From a virus: a DNA stretch of 64,000 nt. Shown here piece after piece: positions 24,777 through 34,093 of this stretch; positions within the stretch are counted from its first letter, which is position 1; each line of letters starts with the position of its first letter. The notes under the pieces are model-generated. The model searched no databases. It saw nothing but the letters and a program-made list of their open reading frames with translations, and was not told the origin of the DNA. A program made the position numbers and the translations under genes. The DNA lies in IMG/VR virus record IMGVR_UViG_3300046000_004279, positions 1 through 64,000 of that record; one strand, 5' to 3'.

Positions 24777-27260
24777 ATGAAGACACAAGACATTAGAAAT
24801 ATGGGGCTTGCTTATGTACAGGTCTTAGAAGCTGGAAAAGTAAACAAGCATGGTCACGATCATGTTGGTAAAGAAGATGGTGACGTCAACAACGATAAGA
24901 AGGTTGACGGCACTGATAAGTATCTGTTGAATCGTCGTAAGGCGATCTCTGCCAATATACAAAAAGAAGAAATGGAAAGTGATTATGAAGAGACAAAAAA
25001 GAAGACTATGAAAGCATTTCCAAATGTTAAACATTTTACAAAGTCTGGTCATCCAGATTGGAAAAAGCACGGTATAACAAATATTCCAACTACCGAATCA
25101 GTTGAAGTTGACGAGGCTCTGACAGGCAACCAGCATAAGATTGATGCCAACAAGAATGGCAAGGTTGACGCCCACGATTTTAAACTTCTTCGTCGTAAAA
25201 AGACTCAGACAGAAGAAGTTGAAGTTGTTTCAGAAGTAAATATCATTCACAATGGTAAAAAGTTCAAAAACGTTAAGCGTTTTGACAACGACAAAGAAGC
25301 AAACAACTTCATTGAAAAAAACCCAAGTCATGGTGTTCTTCATGCTGACAAAGGTGGTGTTTATGTTGCACACAATACGAACAAAGGTGTTAAACATACA
25401 TACACTGCACACAACGAAGAATTTGAAAATCTAGACGAGGGTCGTGCGTCACAAGCACATCCATTAACGGGTCATGATTATCATAAGAAAAGCAATGATC
25501 AATTGGAATACATTCGTAAAGACGCTCATGCAGCGGCTGAAGCGATGAAAGACCACAACACAACTGCTGAGAACAAATATCGTGATCAAGCAAGTGATGC
25601 CTCAACTGTTCTCCATTTCCGTAAAACCAGTGGCACACCAGATTGGTACAAGAAGAAATACGGGCACATGAAAGAGTCTTTCAATCTTGACGAAATCTCT
25701 CGTGATCTTGCCACAAGATCCGCCCAAGGGTTTGCTGACAAGGCCGATGCCGCGCACGATAAGAAAGACTTTGCTGGTTTCAGAAAAGGTGAAGCTGCGC
25801 GAAAAATGGCTATTGCCAAAGTCCAAGGTCGTGCTAAAGTTTCTGCGGTTGCAAGACGAGTTGAAGAAGTTGAACTATTTGACGAAGAAGCCGACCTAAC
25901 AAAGATCGACACAAAGACACTTCAATCAATGGTTCAACTGCACAAGCACATGGGCCAAAAAAACCCAGCATCAAAGACTGCGGCAGATCGTGGTGAAGCA
26001 GAACTGAAAAGCAGAATGAAAAAAGAAGAAGTTGAGTCACTTGACGAATTGTCGCCACAAACTCTCGGTTCTTACGCTTCAAAAGCTACAAAAGATGCTA
26101 GCGCCAATCTGAAAAAAATTACTGGATCAACAGACCGATCCACAGCTCGCCCACTCATCACGCGTGCTAACAAGCGTGAAACAGGTGCTGACATGGCAAT
26201 CGACAAAATACGAGGCAATTATAACGTAAAAGTTCATGCAAAAGAAGAAGTTGAAGGTCTTGACGAATTGTCAAAGAATACTGTTCGTAGCTATTATAAC
26301 AAAGCTGGCGAACAAGGTAGTAAGATTGCGGGCAATATAAAGGTCGGCGGTGGTGATTGGTCTAAGGATGGCGAAAACACCAAAACTCTTGCCAAGAGAG
26401 CCGCTGGCCGTGCAATGGCACTGAAGCGCCGTAGTGGTGAAGTAAAAATGTCAGAAGAAGTTGAAGTTAATGAAGCAACCAAATCCAAGAATATGATCCA
26501 TATTGGTCACGGTGATTCTTATATGGATGAACCTTGGTCACACGCTGTATACATCAATGGTAAAAAGGTTGTTGATCACAACAAACCTGGAGATTTTGGT
26601 ATGGACGGCAAAGTGTTTAAATCTGTTGATGGATACATAAAAGCACTTTCTAAAAAGCATAATGTTGATCCAAACTCTTTCGATCTGTACACACTTAATG
26701 ATAAAACTGGAAAACCTGAGTCGCAACCATATGTTTCTAGACATAAACCAAGAAACCTACCAAGTATTGGGGAAGGTAATGATATGGACGAAGCAAAAGA
26801 AGTTCCAAAAAAGACAATAACAAGTAAGCAAATTAAAAATGCTTTAGCATCAGCAAAAGCACGAGCTAAGCCAAAAGGCGAAGTTTCTCTTGCTAAGACA
26901 CCTTGGAAAGAGTCAAATGAGTGGTCAGTTTTCTCGCGTATTCAAGAGAAATTGAAACTACCATCATACAAAGTCGCAGGTATCGGTGATGATCCTCATG
27001 AAGTTAATGTTGTATACGCAAATGATGACAAACATACAAAGGGCGCAACAGAACCTGAGAAAATAGATTCAAAAGCATCTAAAGGTGAAAAAGACTTTAT
27101 TGCAGCGCATGGTGGATTAAAGGGTAATGAATCAGATATCGATGTGCACAAATACATTGCTAAAAACTCTGTTGCTCATACATCAGGTGTGAAGGTTGCA
27201 CCACCACGTCCTGGTGATTCGAAGATTGGCGATAAGAACATTATCAAATCAAAGAGCTAA
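24777..27260 (+). CDS. long modular protein with repeated DELS units and calcium loops
   Basis: 827 residues, highly charged. It begins like a targeting peptide (AYVQVLEAG). Two EF-hand-like loops (DVNNDKKVDGTD; DANKNGKVDAHD) lie in the first 140 residues. Later come at least five modules each opened by an acidic linker and (L/F)DE: NLDEGRASQ, NLDEISRD, LFDEEADLT, SLDELSPQTLGSYASKA and GLDELSKNTVRSYYNKA. LxE sites match the T4 prohead-protease rule, so it may be cut into packaged peptides. No enzyme is recognised. Start 24777 is preferred over the upstream open frame. Confidence 0.65.
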   Translation: MKTQDIRNMGLAYVQVLEAGKVNKHGHDHVGKEDGDVNNDKKVDGTDKYLLNRRKAISANIQKEEMESDYEETKKKTMKAFPNVKHFTKSGHPDWKKHGITNIPTTESVEVDEALTGNQHKIDANKNGKVDAHDFKLLRRKKTQTEEVEVVSEVNIIHNGKKFKNVKRFDNDKEANNFIEKNPSHGVLHADKGGVYVAHNTNKGVKHTYTAHNEEFENLDEGRASQAHPLTGHDYHKKSNDQLEYIRKDAHAAAEAMKDHNTTAENKYRDQASDASTVLHFRKTSGTPDWYKKKYGHMKESFNLDEISRDLATRSAQGFADKADAAHDKKDFAGFRKGEAARKMAIAKVQGRAKVSAVARRVEEVELFDEEADLTKIDTKTLQSMVQLHKHMGQKNPASKTAADRGEAELKSRMKKEEVESLDELSPQTLGSYASKATKDASANLKKITGSTDRSTARPLITRANKRETGADMAIDKIRGNYNVKVHAKEEVEGLDELSKNTVRSYYNKAGEQGSKIAGNIKVGGGDWSKDGENTKTLAKRAAGRAMALKRRSGEVKMSEEVEVNEATKSKNMIHIGHGDSYMDEPWSHAVYINGKKVVDHNKPGDFGMDGKVFKSVDGYIKALSKKHNVDPNSFDLYTLNDKTGKPESQPYVSRHKPRNLPSIGEGNDMDEAKEVPKKTITSKQIKNALASAKARAKPKGEVSLAKTPWKESNEWSVFSRIQEKLKLPSYKVAGIGDDPHEVNVVYANDDKHTKGATEPEKIDSKASKGEKDFIAAHGGLKGNESDIDVHKYIAKNSVAHTSGVKVAPPRPGDSKIGDKNIIKSKS

Positions 27261-27327
27261 TCATTACAGTATGGCACACTGCTAATAACTGCAGCTTTAT
27301 TATACAGTGTTTTTCAGAAAAGTCAAT

Positions 27328-27693
27328 ATGAAAAATTTTAAATTAACAGAAGAAAATCTCTTGATATATGCTGCGAAGAACTATTATAATCCAAAGTATA
27401 TCAATGCTGAAGAGTTTTATGAGGATTTGAAAAGGTTTAAATATATCAAGAGACTTCTAAATAGATACGATGAGACGGGTAAGTTATCGGAACGATTAAT
27501 TCTTAATCATTTAATTGTTGTCTTTAATGTGTTTGGAATTGAATCCGCCTTAAAGATTCTTGAGTTTAAACTTGAGAATAAATACTGGCCTCAAATTAAA
27601 CCATTTTTGATCTTTTTGAAATATATTCGCAATGATCAATACACTAACATAACAATGGACCCCATTGTAGTAAACAAACTGAGAAATATTTAA
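27328..27693 (+). CDS. conserved T4-like marine phage protein
   Basis: 121 residues from ATG 27328. LTEENLLIYAAKNYYNP and EDLKRFKYIKRLLNRYDETG are a recognisable small family of T4-like marine phages, all-helical, basic, of unknown function. It overlaps the next gene by 1 base. Confidence 0.75.
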   Translation: MKNFKLTEENLLIYAAKNYYNPKYINAEEFYEDLKRFKYIKRLLNRYDETGKLSERLILNHLIVVFNVFGIESALKILEFKLENKYWPQIKPFLIFLKYIRNDQYTNITMDPIVVNKLRNI

Positions 27694-28292
27694 TGGGCAT
27701 TTTTAAGACCACTGGCGATTTAATCTATACGTTTAGATTTCTCAGACTTCTCACTATGAAGTTTGAGGACACTGAAACGTATAAGGCTGGTATTATTGAT
27801 GCTAACGGTTATAGAATTAAGTCTTTTGACATGACGCTTAGTGTTAATAGAAAAAATTATGCAGAGTATTACACACCGTTTCATCGTCTCGTATTTAACA
27901 TTAAGAAGCTGATGGCTAAGGTTCCAGGCGGCGGGTCACGTTTGGCTACGTATGCTGCTGCGTTGTATCTAATGAAAGAGAAGTTTGACGTATCTGATAA
28001 ACACATTCAGCAATCGCTAAAAGAAGTTGGTCTTGATTCGACCGATTTCATGCTTGAACAATCTCAGTGGTTTGTTCTTAACGATGGTCGTTTGTCTCCG
28101 GGATCTTACAAACTTGCAAACGACAAAGTTGTTAATTCAACTTGTGAAGATGTTGTCAAAGCGAAAGATACAGTTCACGTAGAAGATAAATGCTACCCAG
28201 TTGGATCAATCTTTGGATTGAACATCTATGAGGCAATACATACTAGATCAAAGCAAACAATATACGTCACTTCAGCGGAGTTACTAGTATGA
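27693..28292 (+). CDS. conserved phage protein
   Basis: 199 residues, soluble. Start MGIFKTTGDLIYTFRFLRLL; later VPGGGSRLATYAAALYLMKE and MLEQSQWFVLNDGR. Consistently neighbours the previous gene in related phages as far as I recall; function unknown. Confidence 0.7.
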   Translation: MGIFKTTGDLIYTFRFLRLLTMKFEDTETYKAGIIDANGYRIKSFDMTLSVNRKNYAEYYTPFHRLVFNIKKLMAKVPGGGSRLATYAAALYLMKEKFDVSDKHIQQSLKEVGLDSTDFMLEQSQWFVLNDGRLSPGSYKLANDKVVNSTCEDVVKAKDTVHVEDKCYPVGSIFGLNIYEAIHTRSKQTIYVTSAELLV

Positions 28293-28450
28293 AGTCAGTA
28301 GATGAGGAAGTCCCAGCAACATCGATCTCTAACGGATCTATTGACACTACTCCAGGAATTAAACAAACTGTAGTGGTTGATAAAAGATATAGTGCAAAGA
28401 AGCCACCAGTGTATTTGAAGAAATTTCGCAAGTTTATTGAGAAAGATTAA
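28289..28450 (+). CDS. small conserved phage protein
   Basis: 53 residues, ATG 28289 in an ATGA overlap and TAATG overlap at the end. Basic C terminus (YLKKFRKFIEKD). Too short for family assignment, but its tight coupling on both sides supports translation. Confidence 0.65.
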   Translation: MKSVDEEVPATSISNGSIDTTPGIKQTVVVDKRYSAKKPPVYLKKFRKFIEKD

Positions 28451-28857
28451 TGTTTAAGATCTACGCCATCCTCGCTATTGTAGGTATCGTCGCTACTGTG
28501 GGAACTGGCGCATTTGTTTATGTGTCAAGTTTACAAGAACGTGTAGCAACTCTACAAGCAAACAATGCTAAACTTGAAGGTGCAGTTCGTACTCAACAAG
28601 AGACGATCAAACGTGCCACAGAAGATGCTAAACACTTTGAGCAACTAAATACACAACTGTCTGCAGACCTTAAAGCTGCAGAAGCTGGAGTAGATCAATT
28701 GAGATCAACACTCGCAAACCATGATTTAACCAGACTTACTCTTGCAAAACCTGGGTTGATACAAACGAGGATTAATAATGCGACGAATGAATTGTTCAAA
28801 CAACTTAACACTGACACAGCTATTGCTCCCCCTATCGAGTCTGTTCCTGCTCAGTAG
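28450..28857 (+). CDS. inner-membrane spanin-like protein (Rz-type)
   Basis: 135 residues: one N-terminal membrane helix (residues 3-25) followed by a periplasmic coiled coil (LQERVATLQANNAKLEGAV). A lipoprotein gene starts out of frame inside its last 80 bases, the classic overlapped Rz/Rz1 layout. Spanins fuse inner and outer membranes in the last step of lysis. Confidence 0.75.
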   Translation: MFKIYAILAIVGIVATVGTGAFVYVSSLQERVATLQANNAKLEGAVRTQQETIKRATEDAKHFEQLNTQLSADLKAAEAGVDQLRSTLANHDLTRLTLAKPGLIQTRINNATNELFKQLNTDTAIAPPIESVPAQ

Positions 28858-29194
28858 TTGTGGGTTAATGGCCAAACCGCCAGAACCACAAGTTGTTATT
28901 CAAACTGAATACATTTCGCGAACAATTCCCCTTCAAGGGCAACCGAAACCAGTACAACTTGCTGAAGTCAAGTGGTATGTTGTAACTGAGGAAAACCTCC
29001 CCCAATTCCTTGAACAGTTTAAGAAAGACAATGGTGCTGTTGCATTCATGGCGGTGGCCGTTCAAGGGTACGAGAACATTTCAACGAATGTTCAAGAGCT
29101 TCGTCGGTATATTCTGCAGCAAAAGTCTATCATCGTATACTATGAGAATGCTGCACAAGAACCCCCTAAAGCACCAGAAACTCCTACAAAATAA
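28778..29194 (+). CDS. outer-membrane lipoprotein spanin-like (Rz1-type)
   Basis: 138 residues with a lipobox LLSSC (Cys about residue 28) after a hydrophobic signal and a Pro-rich mature start. The C-terminal part (WYVVTEENLPQFLEQF, YENISTNVQELRRYILQQKS) is a conserved domain seen in T4-like marine phages. It overlaps the Rz-type gene by 80 bases in another frame. Longer than lambda Rz1, so the pairing is inferred from layout and lipobox. Confidence 0.72.
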   Translation: MRRMNCSNNLTLTQLLLPLSSLFLLSSCGLMAKPPEPQVVIQTEYISRTIPLQGQPKPVQLAEVKWYVVTEENLPQFLEQFKKDNGAVAFMAVAVQGYENISTNVQELRRYILQQKSIIVYYENAAQEPPKAPETPTK

Positions 29195-29223
29195 AAAAAT
29201 ATATTTTTAAGTGCAAATAGCTG

Positions 29224-29252
29224 TTGCGCTGGTTTCCATTTTTCTATATACT
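29224..29252 (+). promoter_or_regulatory. sigma70-like promoter before nrdB
   Basis: TTGCGC, 17 bases, TATACT, about 40 bases before the nrdB start. Confidence 0.5.
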
Positions 29253-29290
29253 AATTCAGTAAGAGTATCAGAGATAGGGTCGTATCAATA

Positions 29291-30529
29291 ATGATTGAGT
29301 ACGTAGTTAAGCGGGACGGATCGACAGAGACGTTTGCCCGAGAGAAAATTGTTGTTGCTGTCGAAAAGGCAATGAAATCTGTCAAAATCACTAGTAAGAG
29401 TCTTCCTAACGAGATCGCAGATGAGGTGATCAAACGACTTGAGGGTGATGATCCTATCACTGAGGTCAACACCATTCACAAGACGGTGGAAGATGTTATC
29501 ATGGATATGGGTATTCACAACCTCGCGCGTGAGTATATTGTCTATCGTGCAAAGAACATGCCAGACATCTTTCGTAAACGTCAAAACTTAAAGCCATATG
29601 AATATCCACAGTTGATTGAATACCTTGAGGCTATTCGTCACTCGTATTGGATCCACACTGAATTTAACTACTCCTCTGATGTTCAAGATATTAGAGTTAA
29701 CTTGACTCCAGAAGAAGCAGACATTGTGAAACGTGCAATGTTGGCCATCTCACAGATCGAAGTCCAAGTCAAGACGTTTTGGGCGAAGATTGGCGACAAG
29801 ATGCCTAAACCTGAAGTGCAGGCTGTTGGTGTCACATTTGGTGAGTCAGAAGTTCGTCACGCTGATGCGTATTCTAATCTCATTGAAATGCTTGGTTTGA
29901 ACAAAGAGTTTGAGAATATTGTTGAAGTTCCAGCTATCAAGAAGCGTATTGAGTATCTTGAACGTGCTTTGATTGTTCCTGTCGATAATAAAGACTACTT
30001 TCACAACATCATTCTATTCTCAATGTTTGTAGAGAATGTATCTTTGTTCTCGCAGTTCTTGATTATGATGGCGTTTAATAAACACAAGAATGTCCTTAAG
30101 GGGATCTCCAACGCTGTTGAAGCTACTTCAAAGGAAGAAGATGTTCACGCGCGTTTCGGTTTTGAACTTGTCAACATCATTAAGTCTGAGAACCCCACTT
30201 GGTGGGACAAAGAAACAGTTACAACTATCAATCAATTATGCCGCGAAGCATACAAGGCCGAGGCGGGTATTGTTGATTGGATCTATGGCAACATCGATCT
30301 TGACTTCCTACCCAAAGACACTGTCAAAGAATTCCTCAAGCATCGTTTCAACCAATCCCTAAACGCTATCGAATTGAAGAGTATTTACGAAGTTGATCCT
30401 CAAGCAATCGTTGACACAGAATGGTTTATAGATGAGACTTTAAGCACCAAGAATATTGACTTCTTCGTTAAGAGAAGTACCTCATATTCTAAGAAGACTA
30501 AATCATTCACAGAAGACGATCTATTTTAA
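29291..30529 (+). CDS. nrdB: class I ribonucleotide reductase beta subunit with N-terminal ATP-cone
   Basis: 412 residues. Residues 1-95 form an ATP-cone (YVVKRDGSTETFAREKI, NTIHKTVEDVIM), normally found on the alpha subunit. The rest is the di-iron R2 fold with ESEVRHADAY (ligands and the radical Tyr) and EEDVHARFGFEL (second ligand pair). Beta supplies the tyrosyl radical for NDP reduction. The cone on beta would let dATP control beta oligomerisation; the partner alpha lacks it. The gene is followed 10 bases later by nrdA. Confidence 0.92.
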   Translation: MIEYVVKRDGSTETFAREKIVVAVEKAMKSVKITSKSLPNEIADEVIKRLEGDDPITEVNTIHKTVEDVIMDMGIHNLAREYIVYRAKNMPDIFRKRQNLKPYEYPQLIEYLEAIRHSYWIHTEFNYSSDVQDIRVNLTPEEADIVKRAMLAISQIEVQVKTFWAKIGDKMPKPEVQAVGVTFGESEVRHADAYSNLIEMLGLNKEFENIVEVPAIKKRIEYLERALIVPVDNKDYFHNIILFSMFVENVSLFSQFLIMMAFNKHKNVLKGISNAVEATSKEEDVHARFGFELVNIIKSENPTWWDKETVTTINQLCREAYKAEAGIVDWIYGNIDLDFLPKDTVKEFLKHRFNQSLNAIELKSIYEVDPQAIVDTEWFIDETLSTKNIDFFVKRSTSYSKKTKSFTEDDLF

Positions 30530-30539
30530 GGATATACAA

Positions 30540-32192
30540 ATGGCATTTGATTGGCTCAATGAACAATCTCGCACATTCTTATCTCGTGGCTATTTGTCAG
30601 ATGGGCAATCAGCGGAACAACGTATAAGAATTATTGCAGACGCAGCAGAGAAACATCTTGGTATCAAGGGTTTCGCTGACAAATTCTATGACTACATGGG
30701 TCGAGGATTCTATTCTCTCGCTTCACCCATTTGGTCAAACTATGGTACTGATAGGGGATTTCCCGTATCTTGTTTTGGATCGTTTATTGACGACTCCGTA
30801 GAGTCTATTCTCTATGGGCACGCTGAGAACGGTATGTTAATGAAGTCGGGTGGGGGTACATCAGGGTATTTCGGCGCTGTGCGCCCCAGGGGTGCGCCTA
30901 TCCGCGGCAACGGTGAATCTTCGGGGTCTGTACACTTCATGGAGATGTTTGACAAGTTAGCTTCTGTAGTGTCACAAGGTAATGTTCGTCGCGGTTTCTT
31001 CTCTCCATACCTACCCATTGACCATCCTGACGCCGATGAGTTCCTTGATGTTGCAACAGAGGGTCATCCAATTCAAGGTCTGACAACTGGTATTACAGTG
31101 TCAGATGAATTTCTAAACAAAGTCAAAGCTGGTGATCCAGCTGCTCGGCGTTTGTGGGTTAAAGTCCTACAAAGACGTTCTGAGATTGGTTTCCCATACA
31201 TCTTGTTCTCTGATAATGTTAACAAAGGCAAGCCTGACGTATACAAAGATCTCAAGATGGAAATCTGGGCATCTAATATGTGTTCTGAGATTGCATTGCC
31301 ATCGTCGCCAGAAGAGACATTCACTTGTGTGTTGTCTTCATTGAATCTGTTGAAGTGGGATGAGATTGTTGATACGGATGCAGTTCAAGTTCTAATTATG
31401 TTCTTGGATACTGTTGTATCGGAGTTCATTGAGAAGACATCTGGCAAGAGATACTTTGAACGTGCACATCGTTTTGCAGTTCGTCACCGTGCTCTTGGTG
31501 CTGGTGTTCTTGGTTGGCATTCGTATTTGCAGTCAAAGATGATTGCATTTGAGTCTGCAGAAGCTGCTAAGTTGAACCTACTGATTGCTAAGACTATTCG
31601 TGAACGTGCCGATTCCGCGTCTTATGATCTTGCGCGTATGTTTGGTGAACCCGAACTGTTGAAGGGGTATGGTCGGCGTAACACAACTCTTCTTGCTATT
31701 GCACCAACTAAGTCAAGTAGTTTTATTCTTGGTCAAGTATCTCAATCAATTGAACCAGAGTTCTCTAATTGTTATGTTAAGGATCTTGCTAAGTCAAAGA
31801 CCACGATCAAGAACCCATACTTGACCAAGCTACTACAAGAGAAGGGCCAAGATACTCATGAGGTTTGGGAATTGATTAAGAACATGGACGGATCTGTTCA
31901 ACATCTCACCATCTTAACTCAAGAAGAAAAAGAAGTGTTCAAGACGTTTGCAGAGATCAATCCAGAAACAATTATAACACAGGCCAGCGTTCGTCAAACA
32001 TATATAGATCAGGCGCAAAGTATCAACCTTATGCTTGATCCTGACACGCCAGTGAAGGAAATAAACGCTCTTTATTTGCTTGCGTGGGAACTTGGTATTA
32101 AGAGTCTGTATTACAGTTTCTCAATGTCCAAAGCTCAATCACTAACACGTAAAAGAGTAATGAGTCAAGGTTGTGCAGCTTGCGAGGGTTAA
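30540..32192 (+). CDS. nrdA: class I ribonucleotide reductase alpha subunit, short form
   Basis: 550 residues, against about 760 in E. coli; no ATP-cone. Catalytic features are present: FPVSCFGS (redox Cys), SNMCSEIALPS (N-x-C-x-E radical site), TCVLSSLNL (second redox Cys), SLYYSFS (radical-transfer Tyr pair) and the C-terminal GCAAC reducing pair. It makes dNDPs with NrdB. The start at 30540 is set by AAGGA in the upstream overlap. A glutaredoxin at 35.2 kb may be the reductant. Confidence 0.92.
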   Translation: MAFDWLNEQSRTFLSRGYLSDGQSAEQRIRIIADAAEKHLGIKGFADKFYDYMGRGFYSLASPIWSNYGTDRGFPVSCFGSFIDDSVESILYGHAENGMLMKSGGGTSGYFGAVRPRGAPIRGNGESSGSVHFMEMFDKLASVVSQGNVRRGFFSPYLPIDHPDADEFLDVATEGHPIQGLTTGITVSDEFLNKVKAGDPAARRLWVKVLQRRSEIGFPYILFSDNVNKGKPDVYKDLKMEIWASNMCSEIALPSSPEETFTCVLSSLNLLKWDEIVDTDAVQVLIMFLDTVVSEFIEKTSGKRYFERAHRFAVRHRALGAGVLGWHSYLQSKMIAFESAEAAKLNLLIAKTIRERADSASYDLARMFGEPELLKGYGRRNTTLLAIAPTKSSSFILGQVSQSIEPEFSNCYVKDLAKSKTTIKNPYLTKLLQEKGQDTHEVWELIKNMDGSVQHLTILTQEEKEVFKTFAEINPETIITQASVRQTYIDQAQSINLMLDPDTPVKEINALYLLAWELGIKSLYYSFSMSKAQSLTRKRVMSQGCAACEG

Positions 32193-32330
32193 ATGGAAGA
32201 AGAATACTACGGTCTATGTGACAATTGTGATGTTGAGACACAGGTTATGGTAATGGACGAAGAGGAACCACCATTATATTGCCCAATGTGTGGTTGTGGT
32301 TTAGAGTTCGAAGCATTAGCAGACGATTAA
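32193..32330 (+). CDS. small zinc-ribbon-like protein
   Basis: 45 residues starting directly after the nrdA stop. Two Cys pairs (LCDNC and YCPMCGC) with an acidic body make a one-domain zinc ribbon. Function unknown. Confidence 0.65.
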   Translation: MEEEYYGLCDNCDVETQVMVMDEEEPPLYCPMCGCGLEFEALADD

Positions 32331-32341
32331 TTAACTTGACT

Positions 32342-32371
32342 AAATATCCCTGTGAAAGTGGGGATATTTTT
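32342..32371 (+). terminator. hairpin with T-run between genes
   Basis: AAATATCCC pairs with GGGATATTT around a 10-base loop, followed by T residues. It lies 6 bases before the next ATG, so it may end the nrd unit or control access to that start. Confidence 0.6.
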
Positions 32372-32374
32372 CTT

Positions 32375-32791
32375 ATGTGGCATTATCAAGGCAAAGAATA
32401 TAGTGAAACGCCAGAAGAATATCAAGGGTTTGTATATGAAATCCTTGAGATTGATACTGGAAAGCGTTACATTGGTAAGAAGTTCTTTTGGAAACCAAAA
32501 ATCCTTCCGATAACGAAGACCCGCAAGAGACGTGTCAGAACACGTGCCGAATCAGATTGGCGAAGTTACTATGGATCTTCAACAGAAGTAAAATTCCTTG
32601 TAGAACAAAAAGGTGTTGACAACTACACCAGAACTATGTTAAAGTTATGTAAGACGAAAGGTGAATGTTCTTACTATGAAGCAAAGTTACAATTTGAACA
32701 TGACGTATTGCTTCGTGACGATTATTACAACGAGTTCATCGGTTGTAAGATCCATTCAAAACACCTAAGGAAAGATAATGATTCTAATTGA
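32375..32791 (+). CDS. GIY-YIG-like phage nuclease
   Basis: 138 residues. FVYEILEIDTGKRYIGKKFF fits the GIY-YIG opening (Y...G-x-YIGkk), followed by DWRSYYGSS and an E-rich C-terminal helix (YYEAKLQFEHDVL) that could hold the catalytic Glu. Similar short proteins are common in T4-like marine phages. It may be a free-standing endonuclease. Overlaps rnh by 14 bases. Confidence 0.6.
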   Translation: MWHYQGKEYSETPEEYQGFVYEILEIDTGKRYIGKKFFWKPKILPITKTRKRRVRTRAESDWRSYYGSSTEVKFLVEQKGVDNYTRTMLKLCKTKGECSYYEAKLQFEHDVLLRDDYYNEFIGCKIHSKHLRKDNDSN

Positions 32792-33638
32792 TTATAATGC
32801 TATTGCTATTAGCAATATCGTGACACAGAAGATGGATTTGGATGAAAATCTAATTCGTCATATGATTCTTAACTCCATTCGCATGTACCGTAAGAAGTAC
32901 TTTCGCGAGTTTGGTGAAATTGTTATCACAAGTGATGGCAGCAAGAACTGGCGTTATGAAGTATTTCCTCAATACAAATTCAAACGCAAAGATGCTCGTA
33001 AAGTGTCTAAGATCGATTGGCAAGAAGTATTCCGCATCACCAATAAGGTGTTTGATGAAATTCGTGAGAACTTCCCCTATAAGGTGGTTGTGCACGATGA
33101 GTGTGAAGCTGACGATGTGATCGCTCAGTTGGTTGTTAACTCTCAAGTTGACTTTGGTCATCAAGAGAAGGTGATGATCATTTCTTCTGACAAAGACTTT
33201 GGTCAGTTGCAGAAGTATTCCAATGTGAGTCAATACTCACCGATGTTGAAGAAAGAGATCGTGATTGTTAATCCTCGTAGGCACTTGCTTGAGTTAATCC
33301 TTCGTGGTGACCAATCAGACGGCATTCCTAACGTGTTATCAATTGATGATTCATTTACTGAAGGAGTTCGCCAGACACCTCTTCGTGAATCAAAGATCAA
33401 TGAGATTATGAAAGATCTTGACGATGGTGAGTTGTTGTATGCGGCTTCTTGGCATCGCAATTATCTTCGCAATAAAAAATTGATTGATCTTACAGAAACA
33501 CCATCTAACCTAAAACTAGAAATTATAAATAACTTTGAACAGCAAGGTGATAAGTCCGACAATAAGAAAAAAGTAATGAATTACTTAATTGTCAATGGAT
33601 GCATTAATCTAGTTGAAGTGATTGGAGACTTTATTTAA
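32778..33638 (+). CDS. rnh: T4-type RNase H (5'-3' exonuclease family)
   Basis: 286 residues. N-terminal ILIDYNAIA gives the first metal Asp; KFKRKDARK, HDECEADDVIAQLV and ISSDKDFGQLQKY with LILRGDQSDGIPN complete the FEN/T4 RNase H acidic set. It removes RNA primers and works with the phage replisome. Slightly shorter than T4 Rnh (305). Coupled to the DUF6433-like gene by a TAATG overlap. Confidence 0.9.
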   Translation: MILIDYNAIAISNIVTQKMDLDENLIRHMILNSIRMYRKKYFREFGEIVITSDGSKNWRYEVFPQYKFKRKDARKVSKIDWQEVFRITNKVFDEIRENFPYKVVVHDECEADDVIAQLVVNSQVDFGHQEKVMIISSDKDFGQLQKYSNVSQYSPMLKKEIVIVNPRRHLLELILRGDQSDGIPNVLSIDDSFTEGVRQTPLRESKINEIMKDLDDGELLYAASWHRNYLRNKKLIDLTETPSNLKLEIINNFEQQGDKSDNKKKVMNYLIVNGCINLVEVIGDFI

Positions 33639-34069
33639 TGGCTAACCCTGTAACAAAATATATTCATGAAGTGCTTGCACTTGTTGATAAGGCTACGACT
33701 AAAAAAGAGAAGATTGAAATTCTTCAGAACAATGACTCGATGGTTCTCAAAAACATCCTCATTGGTACATTCGACGAATCGCTCGAGTGGCTTCTTCCAG
33801 ATACACCGCCGCCATATGAACCATGCGATGGCCACAACGCACCATCTTCCCTAAAAAAACAATTGGACAACTTCACCTACTTTGTCAAAGGCGGTAAGGG
33901 TCAAGACCTGTTAAAAATCAAGCGTGAGATGATGTTCATCCGCTTGCTTGAATCTATTCATCCCGAAGACGCTAAGATTGTTGTCGCGATGATTGCGCGT
34001 AAGCTGCCAACCAAAGGTTTAACTAAAGCACTAGTAAAGGAGGCTTTCCCTAAACTACTTCGTAACTAA
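33638..34069 (+). CDS. conserved T4-like phage protein (DUF6433-like)
   Basis: 143 residues, all-helical. VLALVDKATTKKEKIEILQN, LPDTPPPYEPCDG and RREMMFIRLLE-like KREMMFIRLLESIHPEDAK match a widely conserved marine T4-like family next to rnh. Function unknown; placement suggests replication or repair. Confidence 0.75.
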   Translation: MANPVTKYIHEVLALVDKATTKKEKIEILQNNDSMVLKNILIGTFDESLEWLLPDTPPPYEPCDGHNAPSSLKKQLDNFTYFVKGGKGQDLLKIKREMMFIRLLESIHPEDAKIVVAMIARKLPTKGLTKALVKEAFPKLLRN

Positions 34070-34093
34070 GTTTTAAATAAAACAGGAGATTGC

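Noticed and set aside
19434-33530. TATAAATA strings inside the ligase-like and rnh genes as promoters
   Set aside because: They lie inside coding sequence with no gene start suitably placed downstream.
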